From Planctomycetaceae bacterium (lineage in GTDB: Bacteria > Planctomycetota > Planctomycetia > Pirellulales > Thermoguttaceae): a DNA stretch of 9,110 nt. Location of the stretch: assembly GCA_031256755.1 (NCBI GenBank), contig JAIRPZ010000271.1, forward strand, positions 1 through 9,110. Direction: 5' to 3'. The position numbers were made by a program, and so were the translations under genes. Below are positions 1 to 5,666 of this stretch, piece after piece. The notes beneath the pieces were generated by a model, which was not told where the DNA came from, made no database searches, and saw only the letters and a program-made list of their open reading frames with translations. Within the stretch, counting starts at the first letter, position 1, and each line of letters begins with the position of its first letter.

Positions 1-1
1 C

Positions 2-508
2 GAAATATCCGCCGCCGCCCGACTTCTGCAATGCCTCCGCCGCGTTCCCGACCCGCGGTCAAAACACGGGGTCTCCCACACGTTTCACACCGTCATCGCC
101 ATTGTCATACCCGGTCTGCCGGCGGGCATCTCCACTATCGCCGAAATCCTCGAAAGAATCTCTATTAAAGACCTGCAAAACGCTTTCGCTCAATTTCTGA
201 ACGGTCTGTTAAACGACGAAGTGAGCGTTGCCGCAAGGATGTTTCTGTCTTGTCGACTCGTTATTATGTAAGTTCTTTGCCGATCTGATGCCGTTTCTGC
301 AAAACGCCTTCAGGAATCTATTCTTCGCCATTGGGAGGTGGAGAATTGCCTGCATTTGGAGAAGGACAAGGAGTGCGGCGTTGGGGGAGATTTGGACGTT
401 TCTGACGGGAATGGCGGGAGCGGTAGTGTGTCTGACGAAGAAGGATCGCACTTTACGGGAAGTGGAGAACAATTGAGAGCAAAACCTCAAAACGCTCGCC
501 AAATGTAA
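2..508 (+). pseudogene. ISAs1-family transposase, decayed and internally deleted, 5' end outside window
   Basis: No frame is open throughout, but successive blocks read as one ISAs1 transposase. Frame 2 (about 2-226) gives the N-terminal associated domain: RRVPDPRSKHGVSHTF, then IVIPGLPAGISTIAEI, then LERISIKDLQNAFAQFLNGL. The join between the last two seems to lack the usual segment of roughly 30 residues. Frame 1 (about 236-282) gives TRYYVSSLP. Frame 2 (284-373) gives SDAVSAKRLQES and ILRHWEVENCLHLEKDKE, the conserved block near the end of the family. Frame 3 (381-470) gives LGEIWTFLTGMAG and KKDRTLREV. Frame 2 then finishes with RAKPQNARQM and TAA at 506-508. The stretch that should carry most of the DDE catalytic core, between LLNDEVSVAA and TRYYVSSLP, is absent. 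The element is therefore dead. Family assignment is from remembered motifs, not a search. Confidence 0.72.
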
Positions 509-522
509 TACTCCGAAACGGA

Positions 523-538
523 CTGCTCTGCGGAGCAG
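523..538. repeat. Perfect 6-bp hairpin (CTGCTC-TGCG-GAGCAG)
   Basis: Arms 523-528 and 533-538 are perfectly complementary around a TGCG tetraloop. It lies 15 bp past the end of the ISAs1 transposase remnant. Neither strand has a T-run after the stem, so it is not a standard terminator. It could be a relic of the insertion-sequence end or a subterminal hairpin. Confidence 0.4.
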
Positions 539-568
539 AAAACGATAGAGGGAAATTGATAATTAGAG

Positions 569-592
569 AGACGGCAGATTGCAGACGGCAGA
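569..592. repeat. 10-bp direct repeat AGACGGCAGA, two copies
   Basis: Copies at 569-578 and 583-592 are identical and start 14 bp apart. They lie in the non-coding stretch between the ISAs1 relic and the terminator of the large minus-strand gene. No coding or regulatory role is visible. Confidence 0.45.
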
Positions 593-607
593 AGAAAAAG
601 AAATTGT

Positions 608-634
608 AACAGGATTTACAAGATTGACAGGATT
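608..634. repeat. Three tandem 9-bp units, consensus NACARGATT
   Basis: The units are AACAGGATT (608-616), TACAAGATT (617-625) and GACAGGATT (626-634), a clean period of 9. Period-9 'ACAGGATT' strings recur between genes in many environmental bacterial genomes (from memory, unverified). The array lies just beyond the terminator of the 1084-aa gene. Confidence 0.6.
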
Positions 635-643
635 GTTTATGAC

Positions 644-668
644 AAAAATACCTGCCCGTCCGGCAAGG
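644..668 (-). terminator. Intrinsic terminator of the 1084-aa glycosidase-like gene
   Basis: Read on the minus strand, the stem pairs CCTTGCC (668-662) with GGCAGG (656-651), with one bulged T and a 5-nt loop. It is followed by TATTTTT (650-644). It begins 28 bp after the TAA of the minus-strand gene, a normal place for rho-independent termination. The stem is short (6 bp with a bulge), so efficiency is uncertain. Confidence 0.55.
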
Positions 669-696
669 ACTGTCCGCATCGCTGCCTTTCCTGATC

Positions 697-3600
697 TTAA
701 TTGGCACTGCGTCCGAACGTCAGTATACTGCGGGCACGCTGAAACCATGTCGGGCTTGAAGTTTCCGGTTTTGCCGTTTCCTGTTTTTCCGGCAGCAGAA
801 CCGAAACCGGTTCTTTTTGTTCGGCTGCCGGAACATGCCGGAATAAAAATTGCGCCCAGTCCCCTTCAAGCAAGGTTATTAAATCCGAAACACGCCCGGC
901 TTGACAACGCTGATCTGCAACGACAAGCATTTTTTGCAATTCCGTCAATTCGGCAGGAGAAAACAGCACTGGATATAAAACCACATCATCGATCCAAACC
1001 GTTCCGCTTTCCAGCAATTCCATGCCGATTTGTATCTTTTGCAGCGTCAGCGGCAGACGTTCAAACGGAACGATCAGTTGATGCCGTTTCACGCCGTTTT
1101 TCGGGACACTTTTTTCCGCCGCCGTCCGCAGTGTTTCGCCGACCGGACAACTGCGGAAAAAAATCCGGTCTCCGTCTTTCGCCTGCAAAATAATGTTCAG
1201 GTTAAGGGAACGGCAATTTTCCGGTATACCGGCATTCATCGATACGCCCAGCCGTCCTGTCGGCGGTAAATCCATCGGCAAAGACAGCAACGCTCCCTTT
1301 TCTCCGCCGGTATTGGTTAACCGGACACTGCGCTGCCCTGTTTCTGCCGTCTGCGGATCAAGTTGAGCAGAGAAGGTCTTTCCGTAGGATTCCCAGTGGT
1401 CGGGAGTACCGGCATCGGATCCGAGTTCAAAACCGGCATTGAGCAGTTTATCGGCAGCGATGCCGCTGCGCACCGCCTGAATCCGCAGTTTCATGTCATC
1501 AATTTTTTGTTTCAATAATCCGCTGCCGCCGCAGACCGTTTGCGGAAGACGGACAGCAGCAGAAATAATTTCCGCATGCGGATCGTCAATCCGCACCGCT
1601 ATCAAATCATACGGCAGCAGCGGAACACGCCAAGGAACATTCGGCGTGAAAGAGCGAATCATCCGCCGTCCGGTCAGTTCCGTCAGGACGCACTTCGCCG
1701 CCGCAGAAAAAACCAATTCCGCTTCGGCTTCAAACGGCGCATCGTTGATCAGATAAACAACCAAACTGTCCGCAGTATTTTTGTAACGGATAACCAGCGG
1801 CTGCAAACTTTTCGGCGGATGACCATTTCGTTCCGGCGATTGAAACGTATGAAACGCGGACGGCGGCAGTTGCCGGTAAGCCGAAAGCACATCATACAGA
1901 GCGGACTCGCTTCCCAGCGTCAGGAAATCACCGCCTTCAAAAAAAGCAAGGACATCGCCTTGGGCAAGTTGCCGGACAAACCGTTTACGTTCCTGAACAC
2001 CGCCGGACATCGCCGCAAAATCTCCGGTCATTCTTTGTTCCTCTGCTTTATCGTAAAACTGCACGCCGGATACCATGCCGTTTTTAGAAAACAAAGGAGT
2101 ATTTTCGGCGGTATCTAATCCGCGATAAGCCGAAGCGGTATTTTTTGTATCCGTAAACTGCACCGGTTTCAGAAAGACGAGGGATTCAATCTTCATCAGC
2201 ATATTCAAATCGAAACCGAGCAGTTGAAGTGTTTGCAGCGATGACGGCGTTTTCGGCAGTGCCGGCGTGCAGAACTGCCGGATTTCCGGTGCGTCAAACA
2301 TCTTTCCGCCGAGCAGATACAATTTTGCCGCCGGTTTTTTTGTCGCCGTCTGACAGGCGAGACCGGCATAAAAACCGCTGACTTTTGCGGCACGCCAGCG
2401 TACCCACGTTTCCCATACTTTCGGCGAAGATTGCAGAAACCGAAGCCGCTGATTATTTTTTTGTAACAAAAATTGTTCGGACGAAACGGTCTGCCGGAGT
2501 TGTTCCTCATCAGGAAACGGAAGATTGTCCGCTGCCGTTTCCTGCCGGAACAGAGCAAACGTATAATCGTCAGGCACATACAGAGCAAAAGGTAATTGAG
2601 CATAACTTTCCGGCGAAAGAATGACCGATACGCCGCCGAAAGAAGGATGATGCCCGAAATGATCAGTCAAATCCGACACGATTTGCCCCATGGCCTGCTG
2701 CACAACCGGATGCAGTAAATTATAACGCCGGTTGAGTGTATCTTTCGGATTGCTGATGAGCAGTTCGGCGGTTAATTCCGGGTGTTCGTCCAAAATTTTT
2801 TCGAGAGGACGAATCGGACGATTAAATTCAACGGCAGGGATCAGTGTTAATTCTTCCCGGTCAAACAGGCGGAACAGCAATTCAAGATGACCGGGATGAA
2901 CCGGCATGGTTACGCCGTCAAATCCTCCGCGGCTTAATAAATCGATCAAGCGCAGCGCGGCTTCATAGACCGGCTTGATGTCCGTTGATTCCGTAAAGGC
3001 GGGCGAGAATTTTGTGCTGTTGATGTATGCCGTTCTTTTCCGTAACGAAATCCCTTCGAAGAGTTTCGGCAGACGGCGGTCTGCCGGACTTGCCGGCAGG
3101 ATTTCCGACAGCCGGAGATTCCGGTCGGCGGCGGCTAAAAATTCCGGCAGCGGCATTTCGGCGGCTGCCGCCCAAAACAGATATTGAGCCGTTGTCCGGT
3201 CGGCGTTTTTATCTTGAAAAATTTCCTGCGGGTCATCGGACGGGCAATCGAATTCCAGCAGATAGGGCTTTCCGGGGTCGAGACCGCTGATGACCGGTTG
3301 TTCGGGTTCCGGTTCTTTCCGTTCTCCGAAGGCGGGGAGCCGCAGCAGATGGGACGGCTTGGGAAAATCGGTGATGCGGGGGAGTTCCGCCACTTTCGGA
3401 AAAGGGAGCAGGGAACGGCGGGAATCGTGGCTGTTCAGTAATTCATTTTTCGGCAGGAGCGAGGGATCGCCGGTTGTCCGGGCATTGATTTTCGGGGCGA
3501 TCACGGCGAAAGGAATCCGGGCGTATTCTGTCCGCGGCGGACGGCGCAGCGGCGGAAGCAACGCCGGTGCCGCAGCGGCGTTGCCGGAAATAATAATTTC

Positions 3601-3951
3601 GTAAAGTCCTTCTTTTTCCGGTGCGGCAAAAGACAGGAAAAATGCTCCCGAAACGGACGGGTTTGATTGCGAGAACAGGGTCAAAACTTGCGGAGGGACC
3701 GGTTTGCCGCAGGCGGCAAGGACGGCGTGCGGCGTTATGCCGCCGGGTACCGGTTCTATGTCAAGGGTGATATTCTGATTCGGCGAAGCGATGTTGTTGC
3801 CGTTCCGAAAGAGATAGCGGAGCGGAACGGGCGCGGGTGCTTCGTCTCCCCGGCATAGATCAACAGCCGTGAGGATGACAAGGGCGAAAAACAGACAATA
3901 CTGACGGGGAAAAAACACGGGAACAGGAAAATTCTGACGAACCTGCCGCAT
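697..3951 (-). CDS. Exported glycoside-hydrolase-like (GHL10-type) protein with C-terminal CBM-like domain
   Basis: 1084 aa. The N-terminus is a signal peptide: basic MRQVRQ, a hydrophobic stretch at about 18-33, and probable cleavage near LCRG/DEAP (about 35). The cysteine there does not sit in a good lipobox. Residues 40-155 look like an all-beta domain, and 160-220 is a proline- and charge-rich linker. Residues 300-560 resemble a TIM barrel of the glycosyl-hydrolase-like family 10: FDGVTMPVHPG (344-354), LTLIPAVEFNRPI (368-380) and FGGVSVILSPESYAQLP (438-454). E448 is a candidate active-site acid, unproven. Residues 835-995 resemble a CBM4/9-type jelly roll, from LLNAGFELGS to TVWIDDVVLYP. 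A helical tail follows (1000-1040, ending LLEGDWAQFLFRHVP). The layout recalls large secreted planctomycete proteins. The gene is divergent from the VCBS gene and has its own terminator. No Shine-Dalgarno sequence precedes the ATG, but the signal peptide supports this start. Substrate is unknown; activity could be lost. Confidence 0.8.
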   Translation of the reverse strand: MRQVRQNFPVPVFFPRQYCLFFALVILTAVDLCRGDEAPAPVPLRYLFRNGNNIASPNQNITLDIEPVPGGITPHAVLAACGKPVPPQVLTLFSQSNPSVSGAFFLSFAAPEKEGLYEIIISGNAAAAPALLPPLRRPPRTEYARIPFAVIAPKINARTTGDPSLLPKNELLNSHDSRRSLLPFPKVAELPRITDFPKPSHLLRLPAFGERKEPEPEQPVISGLDPGKPYLLEFDCPSDDPQEIFQDKNADRTTAQYLFWAAAAEMPLPEFLAAADRNLRLSEILPASPADRRLPKLFEGISLRKRTAYINSTKFSPAFTESTDIKPVYEAALRLIDLLSRGGFDGVTMPVHPGHLELLFRLFDREELTLIPAVEFNRPIRPLEKILDEHPELTAELLISNPKDTLNRRYNLLHPVVQQAMGQIVSDLTDHFGHHPSFGGVSVILSPESYAQLPFALYVPDDYTFALFRQETAADNLPFPDEEQLRQTVSSEQFLLQKNNQRLRFLQSSPKVWETWVRWRAAKVSGFYAGLACQTATKKPAAKLYLLGGKMFDAPEIRQFCTPALPKTPSSLQTLQLLGFDLNMLMKIESLVFLKPVQFTDTKNTASAYRGLDTAENTPLFSKNGMVSGVQFYDKAEEQRMTGDFAAMSGGVQERKRFVRQLAQGDVLAFFEGGDFLTLGSESALYDVLSAYRQLPPSAFHTFQSPERNGHPPKSLQPLVIRYKNTADSLVVYLINDAPFEAEAELVFSAAAKCVLTELTGRRMIRSFTPNVPWRVPLLPYDLIAVRIDDPHAEIISAAVRLPQTVCGGSGLLKQKIDDMKLRIQAVRSGIAADKLLNAGFELGSDAGTPDHWESYGKTFSAQLDPQTAETGQRSVRLTNTGGEKGALLSLPMDLPPTGRLGVSMNAGIPENCRSLNLNIILQAKDGDRIFFRSCPVGETLRTAAEKSVPKNGVKRHQLIVPFERLPLTLQKIQIGMELLESGTVWIDDVVLYPVLFSPAELTELQKMLVVADQRCQAGRVSDLITLLEGDWAQFLFRHVPAAEQKEPVSVLLPEKQETAKPETSSPTWFQRARSILTFGRSAN

Positions 3952-4003
3952 TATGCAGATTTCCGGTCAAAAAAAACAGAGCAAAATATGCGGGCGGCGG
4001 AGG

Positions 4004-4045
4004 GCAACGCAAGACAGAGCAACGCAAGACGCGGCAACGGCAACG
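4004..4045. repeat. GCAACGCAAGAC direct repeats plus GCAACG copies in divergent promoter region
   Basis: The 12-mer GCAACGCAAGAC occurs at 4004-4015 and 4019-4030 (15-bp period). Two further GCAACG copies follow at 4034-4039 and 4040-4045. The array lies in the 185-bp gap between two divergent genes, where regulatory sites are expected. On the minus strand each 12-mer carries TTGCGT, which could serve as a weak -35 element for the 1084-aa gene (TTGCGT, 18 bp, TATTTT), but that match is poor. The rest of the gap is a poly-A run (3969-3976) and AT-rich leader, with a TACAAT word at 4082-4087 that lacks a good -35 partner. Confidence 0.6.
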
Positions 4046-4060
4046 TCTGCTCCCGTTGCC
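4033..4060. repeat. 8-bp perfect inverted repeat GGCAACGG / CCGTTGCC
   Basis: Arms are at 4033-4040 and 4053-4060 with a 12-bp spacer. The right arm can alternatively pair with GGGCAACG at 4002-4009, so two competing hairpins can form. It sits about 77 bp upstream of the VCBS-protein ATG. It could be an operator or an mRNA leader stem; there is no T-run, so it is not a terminator. Confidence 0.5.
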
Positions 4061-4136
4061 CCGTTCCTTCCCGCATAATGGTACAATAATCATTCGATGT
4101 TTTTTCCTTTCCTTATTATCCTTCAATAACACAACA

Positions 4137-5324
4137 ATGAACCGCTTGACCAAAACCTTTTTCGTTTCCCTGATGCTTTTTGCCGGTCTCGCTTTGACGG
4201 CGGAACCAAAGTTCAAAAAAATCGTTATTTCCGACAAATTCCATGGCGAAGGTGCCGCTATCGGCGACTTCAACAACGACGGCAAACCCGACATTGTTTC
4301 CGGGCATTATTGGTACGAAGGTCCCGAATTCAAAACCGCCCGTCAGATTTTCGAAGGGAAAGATTTCGACCCCAAAGGATATTCCGGGTGTTTCGGCATT
4401 TTTGCTGACGATTTCAACGGCGACGGCTGGACAGACATACTGGTTTGTCCCCATCCCGGCAGTACCGGCTTTTGGTACGAAAATCCGAAAGGAAAAGACG
4501 GACTCTGGGTCAAACATCACGCAACACCGGAACTCGGAAACGAATCGCCGGCTTTTACCGATATTCTCGGTCTCAAACGTCCGCAATTATTGTACAACCG
4601 GAACAAACAGCTCGGTTTGGCAATGCCCAACCCGGAAAAGCCGAATGAACCGTGGGATTTTTTGCCGGTCAGCACCGAAGACAAAAAATGGCATAAATAT
4701 ACGCACGGAACCGGCTGCGGCGACATCAACGGCGACGGACGCATCGACATTCTGGAAAGCGGCGGCTGGTACGAACAGCCGCAGGACCCTAAACAAACAC
4801 CATGGACATTTCACCCGTTTCCCTTTGCCTCCGATGCCGCTCACATGCTCGTTTATGATGTGGACGGAGACGGACTCAATGATGTTGTGACGGCTGTTCA
4901 TTGCCATCTTTACGGTTTTGCGTGGTACCGGCAAATCAAATCGGACGGAAAAATTTCGTTTGAAAAAACAGAATTGATTCCATCCAAGCCGGCAGACGAT
5001 TTTGTTCCGAAAGTCAGCCAGTTGCATGCGCTCGTGAAAGCCGACGTAAACGGCGACGGGATTCCCGATGTGATCACCGGCAAACGGTTTTGGGCGCACG
5101 GTCCAAACGGGGACGTTGCCCCGAATGATCCGGCATTGCTGATGTGGTGGGAAACCAAACGGGAAAAAGGTCAAGCCGTCCTCGTCCCGCACGTGATTGA
5201 CGACAATTCCGGTGTCGGAACGCAGTTTGCCGCCGGCGATCTCAACGGCGACGGCAAAACCGACATCGTCATCGGAAACAAAAAAGGAACTTTCATTTTT
5301 CTGTCAACCGGTGAAAATCCCTGA
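4137..5324 (+). CDS. Secreted VCBS/FG-GAP repeat protein (beta-propeller-like)
   Basis: 395 aa from the ATG at 4137. That start is chosen because it places a clean signal peptide first: MNRLTK, a hydrophobic core at about 8-20, and cleavage after LTA (about 22). The reading frame is open further upstream but would bury the signal peptide. Six calcium-binding loops of the form D-x-[ND]-x-D-G-x-x-D are visible: 44-52, 92-100, 196-204, 241-249, 303-311 and 368-376. Most are followed 10-15 residues later by an aromatic pair and acidic residue, such as HYWYEGP (57-63), GFWYENP (111-117), GGWYEQP (209-215) and LMWWETK (335-341). These mark blades of an FG-GAP/VCBS propeller, usually an extracellular binding or scaffold module without catalysis. 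The gap between loops 2 and 3 (about 100 residues) suggests a degenerate blade there. No Shine-Dalgarno sequence is seen. A hairpin terminator follows. The ligand is unknown. Confidence 0.88.
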   Translation: MNRLTKTFFVSLMLFAGLALTAEPKFKKIVISDKFHGEGAAIGDFNNDGKPDIVSGHYWYEGPEFKTARQIFEGKDFDPKGYSGCFGIFADDFNGDGWTDILVCPHPGSTGFWYENPKGKDGLWVKHHATPELGNESPAFTDILGLKRPQLLYNRNKQLGLAMPNPEKPNEPWDFLPVSTEDKKWHKYTHGTGCGDINGDGRIDILESGGWYEQPQDPKQTPWTFHPFPFASDAAHMLVYDVDGDGLNDVVTAVHCHLYGFAWYRQIKSDGKISFEKTELIPSKPADDFVPKVSQLHALVKADVNGDGIPDVITGKRFWAHGPNGDVAPNDPALLMWWETKREKGQAVLVPHVIDDNSGVGTQFAAGDLNGDGKTDIVIGNKKGTFIFLSTGENP

Positions 5325-5344
5325 CCGCTGTTTCTGCACAAACG

Positions 5345-5376
5345 CTGAACAACGGATTAATCCCTGTTCAGTTTTT
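5345..5376 (+). terminator. Intrinsic terminator of the VCBS-protein gene
   Basis: CTGAACA (5345-5351) pairs with TGTTCAG (5365-5371), and an inner GGA/TCC pair (5354-5356, 5361-5363) closes a TTAA loop. TTTTT follows at 5372-5376. It begins 20 bp after the stop codon of the + strand gene. It overlaps the last codons and the stop of the convergent 59-aa gene. On the minus strand no T-run follows, so it should act in one direction only. Confidence 0.7.
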
Positions 5377-5536
5377 GCTGAATAAATTCAAAGATTTCTT
5401 TTTCAAGACGGGCAGGAATACGGACAAGTTTGGTTTTGCAGCCGAACTTTCCGGTTCCTTTCGGTCTGCCGAGACGGCGGGTTTTCTTAACGGCTTTCTT
5501 AGCGGTTTTTTTACGGGCAGTTTTCTTTTTCGGCAT
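5357..5536 (-). CDS. Small lysine-rich AT-hook DNA-binding protein (59 aa)
   Basis: ATG at 5536-5534 and TAA at 5359-5357. The first 21 residues hold 12 Lys/Arg (MPKKKTARKKTAKKAVKKTR), like a histone H1-type tail. Residues 22-32, LGRPKGTGKFG, match an AT-hook core (GRP flanked by basic residues), which binds the minor groove of AT-rich DNA. Residues 36-56, KLVRIPARLEKEI then FEFIQQKL, look like the strand and first helix of a ribbon-helix-helix fold, without the second helix. A role as a nucleoid-associated or regulatory protein is inferred. Support for a real gene is the non-random protein, a promoter with 17-bp spacing upstream, and a terminator positioned for the convergent neighbour. No Shine-Dalgarno sequence is visible. 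Its targets are unknown. The opposite-strand frame over this span has no recognisable content. Confidence 0.75.
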   Translation of the reverse strand: MPKKKTARKKTAKKAVKKTRRLGRPKGTGKFGCKTKLVRIPARLEKEIFEFIQQKLNRD

Positions 5537-5557
5537 TGGCTTCTGAAGGGGTTAAGG

Positions 5558-5607
5558 AAAAAACGTTCCGCAGCCGGCTTCTCTTCAATCAGACACCGGA
5601 CATGCGG
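5558..5607 (-). terminator. Terminator-like hairpin in the leader of the 59-aa gene
   Basis: On the minus strand, CCGCA (5607-5603) pairs with TGCGG (5572-5568), with an inner CCGG (5599-5596) facing CCGG (5577-5574). AACG and then TTTTTT (5563-5558) follow. It lies downstream of both the 912-aa gene stop (5667) and the candidate promoter at 5613-5641, but before the 59-aa start. It may end transcripts of the 912-aa gene, act as an attenuator for the small gene, or both. The loop is long (18 nt), so stability is uncertain. Confidence 0.4.
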
Positions 5608-5612
5608 TCATA

Positions 5613-5641
5613 ATTGTACACAAAAAGGAAAACCGCTGCAA
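5613..5641 (-). promoter_or_regulatory. Sigma70-type promoter for the 59-aa AT-hook gene
   Basis: On the minus strand, TTGCAG (5641-5636) and TACAAT (5618-5613) are separated by exactly 17 bp. The -10 matches the consensus at 5 of 6 positions and the -35 at the conserved TTG only. Transcription would start about 70 nt before the ATG at 5536, giving a leader that contains the hairpin at 5568-5607. Planctomycete promoter preferences are not well known, so this rests on the general bacterial consensus. Confidence 0.45.
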
Positions 5642-5666
5642 GACCAATTGTTACAAAAATTAAAAT

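Noticed and set aside
209..502. 97-aa minus-strand open frame over the left edge
   Set aside because: It is antisense to the ISAs1 transposase blocks, which explain this stretch better.
579..1193. 204-aa + strand open frame
   Set aside because: It lies mostly antisense to the 1084-aa gene, begins within the repeat and terminator region, and has no recognisable protein motif. The opposite strand has a clear domain architecture.
4004..4045. Possible CRISPR-like array
   Set aside because: The units are 12 bp with a 15-bp period and 3-bp gaps, far too short for CRISPR repeats and spacers, and no cas gene is present.
4056..4136. Upstream extension of the VCBS-protein gene to a TTG at 4056
   Set aside because: It would place 27 extra residues before a well-formed signal peptide and would run through the repeat-rich regulatory region. 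ATG at 4137 is a better start.
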